Part shown: positions 35,131-46,552 of the stretch, in pieces
Layout of the letters: every line of letters begins with the position of its first letter
Numbering within the stretch: position 1 is the first letter of the stretch
NCBI GenBank assembly: GCA_022478985.1
Contig: JAKSZP010005276.1
Coordinates: forward strand, 124,001-188,000
Reading direction: 5' to 3'
DNA length: 64,000 nucleotides
Source: Massospora cicadina
Lineage: Eukaryota; Entomophthoromycota; Entomophthoromycetes; Entomophthorales; Entomophthoraceae
The notes under the pieces: generated by a model
Told to the model about the DNA's origin: nothing
The model's input: only the letters and a program-made list of their open reading frames with translations
Databases searched by the model: none
Position numbers and translations under genes: made by a program

Positions 35131-37028
35131 ACCCTCATATTCTACTCAAGAATAACCATAAAGGTGAAACCATGCGGACTATTGATGTTATCATGGGTAT
35201 TGGATTACCCTAATAGGAGCCAATTTTCTCCTTAGCAAGTCATATCTCTGAAAAATGATGGTAAAATTACTGAAAACCTATACAAAGAGATTATTATCTT
35301 AACAGAGTTTAAAAATTCAAATATTACCAAAATTGGGATGAAAGATATTTGCAAACTTATAAAATAAAATTACTGACTTAGTCATGCAGCTGTGAGAGAC
35401 ACAAACTTTATTTGAACAACCGGAAAATTCAAAGAAACAGCTATGCACTCACAAGCAGAACAGCACTCCTTATAAAATTATGAAAGAAGTACAAAGGATC
35501 CCATAGGATCAGATAATTGAAATCTGATGGCCCTGAAACTCAAAAACAAATGAACAGTTGAATTGTGAGAAAACTTGATATGATATAGTTAAAGTATTTT
35601 TTAAACACCAAACTTCTAAATACTATATATATATATATTTATTTGTCATAAAAAATGTTAAGTTCTTATACACTATTAGAATTCAAATTTTTTTGTCTTC
35701 TTTTGGCGCTAATAACATGAAATCTAGTATAAATGTTATAAAAATAAGATCTTAATTTTCTTATTTTAGAAGAGTTTGATAGTTGATGGTTTTGTCAGGA
35801 GCCAACCTGCTATGTTTAATTATAAAGCTTAAACACAGGTGTACATGATTGGAACCACGAGAAAAAAACCCAGTTACAAAGTAACAAGACTTCCAATTTG
35901 TCTTATGGCACATCCTGTGAACAAAATAAACATAAAAGAAAGTGAGGTATCCACCTTTATTATCATCCTTTATGTGAGAGGGACCTTTGGAAACAACTAC
36001 TTCTCACTAAAGGGGACACCATTAAGAAACTACAGAGAATTCTATGAAGATAACATTGAAATGGACTATGGAAAAATCCAGAATTTTTGTCCTTCTATGT
36101 ACATTATAATCAAGGAATTGAAGATGAGTGTAGTTCATTTGACTGTTAATAAAAAGGATTAAAGGATACCAAAGAAATAAAGAACTAGAAATTTGGACCT
36201 GACTTAAGTAAAAGAGAAGTTATAGTTCTTGGAAAATGAAAACAATGTAACTGTACAAAGCCTGCTTTAATTTTTACCAAGCTGAAAAACATGATGAATA
36301 GTTGGATCACCAGAATATGGACGTTGACACCATAGAAGTGTGTTGTTTACCCCTCTCAGACCATTACCTACTTTGAGAGGACAAGAAACCAGTACCAATA
36401 CACAGCAATTGTGGTACAACCAACAGAATAGATTGAGTCTTTAGAATATCTCAATTTATGCCCATAATTAAGTCTTAGCTCTCTCTGATGAGAGAACTAT
36501 AGTCTAATTTATCAGTTTTGCAAAAAACAGCATGGGTGGAGACAGAGACAAACAGTAAGCTCGCCATGTTTAAGGTTGTATGAGCTGCAAAGAACAGGAG
36601 GAACTTAAAGATAAACTTCGCCCTCATCACACTTGAGATAAAATTTACATATATACCTATGTACAAGTCCAGAAGTGCACGGAAAATTAAAAATATAAGG
36701 AAAGAATCTTCATCATGAGAATGGGAAGTTTAAGTCAATTGTGTATTATGGAAACCAGTTATAACCCAAGGCACAACATCTTTCAACTAGAGTCTTGGTC
36801 TAGTCACTTCAAAGACCGTCTTGCTTAGTTTTCTGGAATCACCCCTGCTCTTCTAATGCAATTGACTTTTGCTGTGAAACTCACTGATTATTTTAAGGCC
36901 TTCAATGAGATCCTGATTGATGTTAAAGTTGCATATAAGATTGAGTAAAGGCACCAGAACCACCAGTTTATCAGCATTGACATCCTGATAGAAAGGTGTT
37001 GGACATTTGTCCTCCCAGATGAGAAATA
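35131..37028. other. Unassigned AT-rich DNA with one 107-codon open frame
   Basis: The open frame 35839-36162 (+) encodes a basic, Asn/Ile/Tyr-rich 107-residue sequence with no motif I recognise. It could be the N-terminal gag of G5, which lies downstream on the same strand, but I have no positive evidence. An AT repeat is at about 35624-35640. The remainder is unreadable. Confidence 0.3.
35624..35640. repeat. AT dinucleotide microsatellite
   Basis: A short run of alternating TA/AT units (CTATATATATATATAT). Confidence 0.7.
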
Positions 37029-37690
37029 AGTATGTTGAAGATCAAATTCAGCCAAAGGGGGGAAATTTTGGCCATCTGTAATTTTCTGATGTGGTTAAAA
37101 GTTCTTTTTAATAATAAAAATAATGAAGTCAAGAAAATTGGCCAAAAGTCCCTGGCCAATTTTCAATGGAACCCTGTTAATTGGGGCAACGTCAGTTCAA
37201 AACCTGTATGGGCACTAGCTATAAGATCAGCCAATCGGATTACTCCAACCTCACCTCAGACCTTGGGGAAATCCTTGGAAATCACACCCCCACCCCAACA
37301 AAGTCATATAATGCACCTGCATGGGGACCCCCTTTATTTGCTTGGTGGGGGTCCCCAAGGTGCAAGATTTTTCTTGGGAGGTGATTAGCTAAAGTATATA
37401 AAAACGTTACCTCATGGGTACATGTTAGCCAATCAGAATTCCTTGTCATTTGCTTCACTGCCCTGAAGCAAGTACCCAAGTTATGATACGTTATTACTTC
37501 ATATTTCCTAATTTAGATGAGGTTAAGATGGTCTGAACTTATTCCCAAATTCCCTAAATCCTCAAATTACTTTAATTACTAAAATAGTTGAATATTGAAA
37601 ATTTTGTTTTACCACTTTATTGCGCTTCTAATAAAAATCATAAAAATCTGAATTTTAGTATCAGTTATTTATTTATTTGAAATTTTTACA
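37029..37690 (+). other. LTR-like block with hairpin and TATA box
   Basis: The block begins TGTTGAAGATC and ends TTTTTACA. It has a TATA box (TATATAAAA, 37395-37403) and an AATAAAAATC signal near 37633, so it has the parts of an LTR. Its first half is GC-richer than its surroundings and contains a perfect 11-bp inverted repeat (37322-37357). No second copy or target duplication was found, so this is a tentative solo LTR within the G5 gag region. Confidence 0.3.
37322..37357. repeat. Perfect 11-bp inverted repeat (hairpin)
   Basis: TGGGGACCCCC at 37322-37332 and GGGGGTCCCCA at 37347-37357 are exact reverse complements separated by 14 bases. No T-run follows, so it is not a typical terminator. 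Confidence 0.75.
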
Positions 37691-37739
37691 AATCTTTGTT
37701 GAAACCATAAGGCGTCAAGCACCAGTGAGCAAAAAGCAG

Positions 37740-38369
37740 CTAGACTCTTACAAAAGGCCATCTAAATTGCCAAAATTGCAATGATAGATTTAAGGAGAAG
37801 ACACTACTTCTAGTTGAATGAAAGCACCTAAATTCTACACTTTTCAAATGCAACACCTTTCAGAAAGAAGGTCATCTCTAGAGAAATTGTCCTAAGCTTA
37901 AGGAAGAAAATAAAGAAGAACCTAAAAAGGAGGCTGTAGGATCAGCTACGTGGGTCATACACCAAAAATGGAATCCAAGAAGAGGAGCCTGAGTCAAAGG
38001 TTGCTTCAGGATACAATATTGGATCTCCAAGTGAAGTTATTGTTACCGCCTGTCTCAGACCTAACTAGCGAAGTTTGAGTCTATTTAGTAGCCTTAAATA
38101 TCTCAAGCTTTTAAGCCCACTCCTATCATTAACTGTATTCCAGATGGCGATATCTTGAGGATACCACATTCAAAAATAATCAATTATTGTACTGCAAGTC
38201 ACCCAAGGATTGAAAGGAGTTCTGCATTCCTGTGGTTAGGACGTTCAGTCAGATAGTCATAACATTCTTACCATGGGCATGACTATTGGCAAGAGCATTA
38301 CAAAAGTAGAAATCACCATACACAAAATCAAGTGTAGCAGTACTGAATACCGGCGCTCCAGTCAAAGTT
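37740..38369 (+). pseudogene. G5 gag nucleocapsid and protease start
   Basis: A plus-strand gypsy fragment. Near 37847-37893 the knuckle reads C-N-T-F-Q-K-E-G-H-L-stop-R-N-C, the C-x2-C-x4-H-x4-C spacing with the second Cys changed to Phe and a stop inside. About 480 bp on, VAVLNTGAPVKV (38335-38369) is a retropepsin active site in which Asn replaces the catalytic Asp. At 38370 the frame is cut by an inverted LTR. It resumes at 39554. Confidence 0.72.
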
Positions 38370-39553
38370 TGTCAAAATCAGAGATTACTTGCTAGAATTA
38401 TTAAATCCTGCAAAGTAAATTGTACTGAAGTTCGGCCAGTAGATCCTCAATATTTCCAGTTGCTTATGCTTTTAGAACTTTTTGGAAACACTCTAAGCAT
38501 ATTCAAATGGCTCCAATCTTTCTGGCTAACTTTGGGTTTGATTTTCCCTTCATAATTGGGAACTTCAGCTAAGGCATGAAAAGTTGCAAGCTGGAGATCC
38601 TGAGATTTCAGCTTGCAGACACTATCCAAAAGTGACTTTAGATACAAATTAATAAAGATATAATAATAAAGACTTTATTTGAGACTAGATTATTTGATAA
38701 GTTATTAGGCTAGGCGCCGGTATTTATACCTCTAGGGCATCTTCTGGCCACACCAGAGTACAAAATTTTAATAGATAATTTCCCACCTCAGTTCAGCCCT
38801 TGAACTGAAACAATTGAAACCTTTTCTTTGGTTTATTGGTGGCAAAGTACTCTCGAAATTTGGAGGATTTCAGGTATAGAAATTGCAATAAAAGCATGCA
38901 AAATTGTCCTAGGATCTTCTTGTTTTGAGTTTTTTCATACTTCTGACAAATTACACCTTCTGTGAAATTCTTGCCTCAATTGAAGTAGATGACATACCCC
39001 TAATCGGGACATCAGCAGGCCTCTTCCTCAATAGCACTAGGTAATCCTTTTGGGCAGTCCATGTGCAAGTGCTATCATGCCAATTACACGGATCAACATA
39101 CAAATTTTGCCCTAGGCAGAAAATTGAATATGTTGTTCATTTGTTTGATTGTCCATGGGACTTTTAAACGTTAACTTTGGGTCAGTCCCAAATAATTTTG
39201 TATACAAATTTCTTAATATTGGTCTCGGTTACAGGACTAGTTGCTGAGTATTGGGGCAGAGTTAATTGGCCATTTGTGCACTTATTCTGCCCAAGCTGCC
39301 AATAAAATAATCATTTAAAATAACATTGTGTTGATCAACCAGGCTGAGTAGTTGTAGAGGTTAACCTAAATGTGCGAGGATATTTGGCCCAAGCTTTAGT
39401 AATATAATTAAATTCACATAGCAATAATCAGCCTGAGCTGGGTTATTTTAATAGGTTTTTATTAGATTACTAGTTCAAGAACTAGGTGGGAAAATTGGCC
39501 CGATCCATAGTTTGTCAAAGGGTTTATTTTTGAGTCAACCACAGAATTAGACA
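38370..39553 (-). repeat. Solo LTR of the G2 family inside G5 protease
   Basis: The reverse complement starts TGTCTAATTCTGTGG and ends ATTTTGACA, covering a whole LTR of 1184 bp. It shares with G2 the TATAAATACC box (near 38735), CATGCCAATTA and the TGGTTGACTC start. No element body is attached on either side. The neighbours are the two halves of a G5 protease on the other strand. The flanks AAGTT and ACATT match at only three of five positions. Confidence 0.82.
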
Positions 39554-40051
39554 ACATTATTCCAGATCTTTTAAAGAGATTGAAGTTTGCACTGCATATA
39601 AATTACCAGCTAAGTTCAAAATTGCCAGGTATGAGTCAACTAAAACATTCGAATCCTATTATGCATTTTCCTTGTAATATGGACACATTGTCTTGTCTGC
39701 TCTGGCTGTTAGCCTTATGAACAATCATTATAATTTCCTCAAAGTAACACAGTTATAGTTAAGTTCATAGGAATGATTGGTTTCAAACAGAGTCAATCAG
39801 TTTTCTCAGATACCCGAAGCACGCTTGAGTTCCAAGAAGAAGAGAAAAAGGAAGGAAGAAGCATGTATGCCTATTCAAAACAGAGCATAATATTTCCCTG
39901 GTCACTATACCCTGAAGATGAAGGGAACAAAGCTGTTATCATTGATTAAAGAAGAGGAATCTGGTTAGCCCTTATACGCCAGCAAAGAGATGTAACTATC
40001 TCTTGGAGAACTAAAGGTCATGTTGGTCGACATCAGTGTCAGAGCCACAGG
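39554..40051 (+). pseudogene. G5 protease, second part
   Basis: Right of the solo LTR the plus strand reads I-P-D-L-L-K-R-L-K-F, the counterpart of NIFSTKLVKKMKI in G2. YYAFSL, then YGHIVLSALAVSLMNNHYNFL, follow (39650-39750), the counterpart of AYSTLPLRFGSIVV and NANYDILIG in G2. This shows that the LTR interrupted the protease just after the active-site loop. The frame then decays into Lys/Glu-rich sequence and is cut at 40052 by the G6 LTR. Confidence 0.7.
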
Positions 40052-40583
40052 TGTGTTACCATGTATCTCTTGATAATTTTAGCCAGGGGACCTGTTACTC
40101 AAGGGTGTTATATTATACCTTTGTTCTTCTCTTGGTTGAGAAGTCTTATTCCAGATACCTAGTATGGAGAGACAAATCCAAATAAAATTTACCAATTTAT
40201 ACTTAAAATTTTGTAAAAGAAGAGAGTAAGTTTATTAGCTTAGTAGCCACACTATAAGGATAGATTGGGAGGAATGTCTTTTTAAAAATACAAGCAGTCC
40301 AAGCTTATATCTATAATTCATATGAATTGAGGAATTCTGAGGCAGGCCAATTATCTCAGTCAAATAGGTTTTGCTCGCCGCATGGATTGGGTTTGAACCC
40401 TGAGATTAGGTAGCTCTGAGGGAGCAATAGTCAACTCCATAAGTTAGGGTTGATCCCCAACTTCAAGGGTCATCAAATTGCATTAGGATTATCAATGACA
40501 GAAGTTTAGTTATTTTGTTGAATTGGTAGTGATTCCCATCAGCTTTACATCTGAATCTACAATTTTTGTAAGAAAATCTGAAA
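40052..40583 (-). repeat. G6 3' LTR
   Basis: This 532-bp repeat shares long blocks with 46553-47072: CTTGATAATTTTA, CTCTTGGTTGAGAAGTCTTA, AATAGGTTTTGCTCGCCGCA and TAGGTAGCTCTGAG. Confidence 0.8.
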
Positions 40584-41039
40584 ATATACCCTCTAGATCT
40601 TGGTGTAGGGGGAAAACGGATGGAGTAAGCGAAAATGTACTTGGTTTACTACTGTAACCTAAACCTCTATAGTTTGAGTGTTCGTTGCCCCATCTATATA
40701 TGACTCTTAAGGCCCCAACCAGTTGGTACCCAATATGTTGTCACGACCTCCAGGCCGGTGGTGGCATAAAAGATTAGGTTACCCAGTTGGAAGCTGTGTA
40801 GGGGTCATGCTTATAACCAAAGTGAGAAGTTTCTCTACTGTTTTTAGCAGACAGGTTTCAGGAAGCCATGCCTTGAAGTTGGATAATTTTATTTGCTATA
40901 ATTTGCATAGTGACTTCAGGGACTTTGGGGAGGCTTGGTCAATCATAGCCTGTATTTTAGAAGGCAAATGGGGATTTCTGCTATACAACGCTTGGAAGAA
41001 TGACATCCTAGTAATTCAAAAATAGCTAATACTATAGGT

Positions 41040-41640
41040 CTGAATTGCACTAGGCGAATTTTGGGGCCAGTGAAGAAAGTCATTCATAGCCATTTTCCAA
41101 AGGGTTGCAGTTAGAGTACCATTTGTCCACTGTACCATTCCATTGGTTGCAGGATGGTGGGAGGTAAAGGATACCTGGGTGGTTCCTATCAGTTCAGCTT
41201 AATCTTTCACCAGCATCAAGCAGAAATTTTGCCATTATTGTAAATAATGATGTTAGGGCACCCATGTGGGGTGTTAATCTGATTATATAAAAACATGGCG
41301 GCAACCTTTGCCAAAGTTGATGGTAGAAATACTGCTTTAATACAATTAGTTAAATGGTCTACAGCTAGAAGGAGGAACTGATGACCATTAGAGTCTTGGG
41401 AGAGACCCATAACATCAATTCTAATAGTATATATGTTTTACAGGGTGGAACCACTGGATGTTCAAATTTAGGATTAGGTCCAGATTAGCTTTTACATACC
41501 AGGCAGGACTCTAGTACATCCTGAATTGAAACAAGCATTCTTTTCGAATAACACTGAGTTTTAACCCATTGTAGTTTTCCAAATTCCCCATGGCCAAATT
41601 GCTAATGTCCCTCAATATGATGTTGGTTTGAGATGAAGGT
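41040..41640 (-). pseudogene. G6 integrase relic
   Basis: Frame 41216-41410 continues from I-R-I-D-V-M-G (first catalytic Asp retained) into HQFLLLAVDHLTNCIKAVFL and PNIIIYNNGKISA. The second box, S-D-N-G in relatives, is Y-N-N-G, so the second catalytic Asp is Asn. The third box lies toward 41100 (a VQWTNG-like stretch near 41120-41145) and is broken. The zinc finger region up to 41640 is only partly readable. Confidence 0.75.
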
Positions 41641-41699
41641 CATACATAGGGCACCCATTTTCTAGACACAAGTTTTCACAATTGGCCGTTCTTGACTTA

Positions 41700-42400
41700 T
41701 AGATTTGCCAATTTATTTGTCAATTCCTTTTTAGGGTCAGGGATTCATCCTTCTTCTAATGTGATTGGGTTAGGAGTTTGTTGATTAGATCCTATTCAGA
41801 CTCAGTTAAAGTTGATATAGGAAGTTGAGATAAGCATTCCACATTTTAGTGTATAAGCCCTGATTGGTAAATAATAGAAAAGTCTTAGTTTCAAAGCTTT
41901 AATGCCCATTGGATTTTCTCCTTTTAAGTTCCTTCATTTGCTGTAGCCATCATAATTAATAATGATTGGTAATGTGGTGAAATGCTTTACATATAAATAA
42001 GGCCAGAAAAGCTTAATAGCCAGTAGGACCACCAAGCATTTGCGTTATGTAATGCTATAGTTGCATTTGGCTTGAATAAGGTCTTGCTATGGTTGGAGAT
42101 AGGATGCTCCACTAAGTTTTTGTCATGCTGAAATGTTAGCTCGTGGCAATATTGCTAGCATTTGTAAATAGGAGAAATGATTTAATAAAATTTAAGTAAA
42201 ATAAGTACTGAAGAGTGGGAAAGAGACTTGTAACAGGCCAAAGGCCTGCTGTTGCTTTTCTCTCCACTGGAAGAGTATCCCTTTCTTCAGTAGACACACC
42301 AGAGGCTCAGAGGTGTCTGCAAAATAGGGTTGATTTGGTGATAATATCCCACCATCCCTAAGAAAACTTGTACATCTCAAAGAGACTTAGGGGGGTCATC
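41700..42400 (-). pseudogene. G6 RNase H relic
   Basis: Frame 42192-42380 reads FADTSEPLVCLLKKGILFQW, then EKQQQAFGLLQ, the junction between RT connection and RNase H in gypsy Pol. RNase H itself continues toward 41700 in scattered frames. Confidence 0.65.
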
Positions 42401-43010
42401 TTGGCAATGGCCAAGAAATTGTCATCCATCTGGGTTATTACAGCTTTACTTACCTTATAAACCAGATAATCCATCTCACTCTGGAAGAAAGAGCATTTTG
42501 ACAGCTTTAGTCTTACTGGTGATTGCCATAATCGCTGAAAACCTTGACCATGGTGATCTAGATGTTTGGTAAAGGTTCTCAAAAGATTGTATTATCGGCG
42601 AGATAAACTAGTATACATGAGCATTTTAAATTGTCTAAAATTCGTCCATGGCTCAGGAAGGTAGCAGGGTCGTTACATAACCCCTGTGGCATTTAATTGC
42701 GCTCAAACAGTCCTTTACTATGATATGAGAGTGCATTTTTCGTGATCTTTGGGTGACAAATTGACTTGCCAGTACCTACTGTCAAAATCCATAGCAAAGA
42801 AAAAGTGGGACCCTGACATCAACCATAATGAATCATCTAGGCGGCAATTGATAGTTTTTTTTGAGGGATAGAATTGAGGTGGCGATAATCCATGATAGCA
42901 CAGTGGCCACCATCCTTCTTCCAAATTAATAAGGATGGGGAAGCCCACAGGCTTTTAGAAGGCACTAATAAACTGGCCTTCAACATTTGCTGTAACTCTA
43001 AGGCCACCTG
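42401..43010 (-). pseudogene. G6 reverse transcriptase relic
   Basis: Frame 42718-42948 holds the palm: LDDSLWLMSGSHFFFAMDFD, then RYWQVNLSPKDHEKCTLIS, with the first catalytic Asp in AMDFD. The catalytic box near 42594-42605 reads C-I-L-V-Y-L-A-D-N-T-I-F, so Ala replaces the first Asp of YLDD. Frame 42358-42582 is the thumb (RTFTKHLDHHGQGFQRLW). The fingers run up to about 43010. Frames shift between each block. Confidence 0.82.
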
Positions 43011-43199
43011 AGCTTCCTTCCCTTTGGATTTTGGTATGGCCAGAATTTGAATGGATGGTGAGCCTCAGTCTCAATTTGATGAAATACTCCAGACATTTTC
43101 TCATAGTTACTTGGTCCTGAGGAAAAGAAAAAGCCATACTACTCAATGAAGTCTTCAACATTCTGACATTCTCAGGTGAGATTTTCCACAGTTCTACTT

Positions 43200-43560
43200 T
43201 CAACCAGAGCTATGGTAGATAGGGGATAAAATCCTAAATCCTGTAATGAACCAAAAAATCCTCACATCGGCAATATTCTTAATGGGACATAGTTTTACAT
43301 AAGCAATGAGTGCATGATGAGGGACTGGGAGGGTTTCAGTTAAGTTCCCTAATAGAATAGTGATAGATTTCCCATAGGCAGGATCCAAAATCCCCAGGCA
43401 GGTCAACGCTTCCTTGGTGGAAGGGTTTGGGTGTCCACAAAACTCCAAAATTTGAATAAAAGCGGTGAGAATCTATATCCTCATATCCACAATGGATTGT
43501 AAGAACAGATGGTATAGTGATAGGATGTTGGGGCATACAGAGGGATCTCCTCTTAAGCAT
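43200..43560 (-). pseudogene. G6 protease-RT linker
   Basis: Frames 43200-43448 and 43336-43560 carry GILDPAYGKSITILLGNLTE and neighbouring sequence, the position and style of the gypsy protease-RT spacer. No catalytic motif is present. Confidence 0.45.
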
Positions 43561-43730
43561 CCACAGCTTCTGGGGGTAACTTAGTTTATCCCTTAAGCTT
43601 TATATTTAACTTTGCAGATAGAGGACGGGTATTCAAGGAGGCATGTCCATTTTTTGGAGGCTCTTTTACTTTTGATGGGGAGTTCAAATATTAACGGAAT
43701 CTGATGCCCTAGTAGGGTAGGTACTTTTCC

Positions 43731-44061
43731 TTATGATTGATGATGCAATTGAATTCCTGCATTTATTTGATCCCAATTAGCAACCCATAAGTATTGCTTT
43801 TCAATGCAAAGGCGAGGGCATTGATTAATAGTTTCCTGAATTGAAGAGTAAGGCAGAATGCGCATAACTCGCCTTATTAGACTGACATCCTGCTGGCCCA
43901 TATTCAGCATCATGTATCAACTCTAGACCATTCTTTCTCTTTTGGATAAGATGAAAGTAAAATACGTTAACTGAGGAACTTGTGTTAATTATTGCCAGGG
44001 CTAGAACCTTATTACAATTACCTTGACTTAAACCACCAAAGATTATAAATAGAATTAACAT
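43731..44061 (-). pseudogene. G6 aspartic protease relic
   Basis: Frame 43825-44061 reads KVLALAIINTSSSVNVFYFH. The active site is N-T-S-S instead of D-T-G-A, so both the catalytic Asp and the essential Gly are changed. Frame 43731-43913 continues with VSLIRRVMRILPYSSIQETI and LWVANWDQINAGIQLHH, the C-terminal half. A frameshift separates the two. Confidence 0.72.
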
Positions 44062-44099
44062 CTAGTAGACTGTCACTAGAGATTTCCCGCAAATCAAGC

Positions 44100-46140
44100 A
44101 GAGGATTCTGCCCCTGCCAAGCTCAGAGCATTTCAATGCATTTGAAAGTTTAATCCGCCAGTGCTTGGCTTTCCATAGAAGAGTTGACTACTAAAATTTG
44201 TTTGGGTAACTGACCAACATAAAAGTAAAGAAAGCTGGAGATTTTTATTTCCTTGAATAGAAAGAGGTACGTCAACTTCTGCAGGGACAGCTAACACAAA
44301 AGAGTCTGAAGTGCTGGGGATAGAGCTAGAGCTAGAACAATAATCATGAGCCACTTGATTTCCGTCAGCATAGTGAGACTCTTGCCCTATAATGACTAAT
44401 CTTTTGCTGACTTATGTTTATAGTACGCAACAAAAGACCATAGTTTGGTTGAAGTCTTGCAATGGGTGCAGTATAATTTAGGTGTAGACAAATTGGGGGG
44501 AGTAATGGCTAACATTTTGGGTTAAGGCTTATTTTTCTAAAAACGAAATGGTCCAACGGGCTTATGAAATTTAGCCAAATTTTCCAAAATAGCTTCTTTA
44601 ATATAGAGAAAAGACATAAAGTTGGATTTCATCTCTTTTTAAATAAATTTATAATATTGGGCATTATTTTAAATGCTAAAAAAGAGGTTTTGATAGCATC
44701 ATCTAACATAAGATGACTCCCTGTGACCAGCATTTAAGCTTTTTGGTAAAAATGGTGGGCGGATTCATTGAATTTTTCCCCCACCTAAGGCTGATGCTAA
44801 TGAAGGTCTGTTTTTGGTTATATGGGGTTAGGTCGCACCCAAATTCCTGGAGTAAGGTAGTCTTGGCGTCAGACTAAGTACAGCAATGCATCAGATGGGG
44901 ACCATAATATCTTGAGCTATGCAACTAAGACAGTTCGTCAGGTGTTTAAGCCATTGGTGATTGGTTGCTTCCTCCATAGAGCTTTCATAGCAATATAAAT
45001 CAGAGAATAAACTTCCATCGCCTGAGACTTATTTTTCTTTGAACAGAGGTTTAAACATATTAAGGGGGTTGGACGCTGAATGACACGAATCAATATTGGG
45101 ACTATGCTTTCACCTAACAAAGAATTAGTATCATAGGAATACACTTGAGGTTAAAGCGCATCCGCTTGACTCTGCAGATCATTAATATCATAAACTATTA
45201 AATCTACTCATTCATGAGTGGCACTGAGAGCCAATTTCGTGGTAACAAATTAGTTTAACTGCTGCATTTTGTTTTTTAAAGCGGCATTGGCAGCTTAGAG
45301 TTTGAGTTGATGTTGTTCAGTGGTGAGCACTCTTTGCTACAATTCACATACCACAGCACGTAGGGATGCCAAGGTTCCAGGGCGTTTGTGATGAGAAGGT
45401 AAGGAAACTTGAGGGGAGAGGGGAACTCCATCCCAAGTGAGTTGTGCTCCTTGGGCGACTCGTCCTGATCAGACATCAAGGTTTTTTACTTTCTGAATTA
45501 ACACCTGAAGGCGTTTGTTGGGCTTTCTGGGCCAACACTGGGTCCCAGAGGTCCTCTTGGTCCAGGGGGTCACCGCCCACCATCATGTCTGTCAAACTGG
45601 GGAGTCCATGATCACCATCCTGTCTGTCATGACCAGAGGGTCCCCATTCACCATCAAGTCCATCATAACCAGGGTGTCCGCACTCACCAGGCACTCCTTG
45701 TGTCCCTGAAGGATAAAGACTATTCTGTCCATCAAACAATTCATAGATCATTTCCTCAAATGATTAGAGGCTTTCATCGCAGAGGTATACAGTTATCAAA
45801 TTCATACTGTATTTGTGGGTACAACTACAACCTGGTTATGGATAATGCCATCTAGTTTACTGAAACATTTAGTGAATTCTGTCTGAACAAAGCTCATGAC
45901 TCCTTGATACAGATGGATTAACACATCTTGTATCTCATTAATAAGCTTCCAATTTTACAATATAGCATCTTGGTTTTTACTGCCAAACTGTGAGGCAGAT
46001 TGGTGAAATTGATTAACTGCGAGTGTATTTTATCCACTAACAGCAAGTGGCAGAGTAATCCTTGATGATGGAACCCCGCTAAATGAAGCAATTGTACAAA
46101 ATGGGATGTACAAAGTGACGCAGATAGCATTCCGTACATT
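44100..46140 (-). pseudogene. G6 gag relic with collagen-like segment
   Basis: Capsid-like fragments occur at 44938-45144 and 45276-45479. Frame 45476-45751 (91 codons) includes nine consecutive Gly-X-Y triplets (residues 16-42, bases 45626-45706) starting GTQGVPGEC, followed by a Gly/Asp-rich tail. Frame 45918-46140 is near the gag N-terminus. A zinc knuckle could not be located. In family terms this is the structural polyprotein, but the Gly-X-Y segment is not something I know from gypsy Gag. Confidence 0.5.
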
Positions 46141-46552
46141 CAGCTCCAAAATGTTCTATATCAAGCGAAGAACTTTGAGCCCATATCATCATATGGGCTG
46201 GAACTGCAAGAGCCCATTTTCTATTAGCTCAGCCTCCAGTGAAAAAGTTTTTAGGTAAGAGAATGTGTGAGCTTCAAAGAAGTCTTATAAATGAGAATTT
46301 ATCGTTCAGCAGGTGGAGCATGGAGGGTCACCTCAATTGTTTAACAAATTAGAATTTCACAGTTGGCCGCTGTATTTCCTATGTGCATATTGATCACCCA
46401 GTTGCTGAGATGGGCAGCTTCACAATGAAAGTCATCTTCTGAAGCCAAATTATTGTTGTCCATTGTTGCTTTTATTATTTTTTTATTTTTATAATTTCAC
46501 CATGAAATCAGGGTACACCTGGAAGGGGACACCAGTTTTGTAGGACCACGGT

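Noticed and set aside
35839..36162. 107-codon open frame as a host gene
   Set aside because: It has no recognisable motif, no start context, no introns or neighbours in support, and AT-rich composition in which such frames arise by chance.
37322..37357. Hairpin as a bacterial-type terminator
   Set aside because: There is no T-run after the stem, and the context is eukaryotic.
40375..40400. Possible tRNA gene or SINE promoter: GGGTTCAAACCC resembles a B box
   Set aside because: It lies within the G6 LTR and recurs at the matching place in the other LTR. No cloverleaf or A box could be drawn around it.
46520..46552. G6 primer-binding site of the same type as G2 and G3
   Set aside because: TGGTCCTACAAAACTGG only loosely resembles TGGTGCTCACTACAGG, so I did not count it among the shared PBS set.
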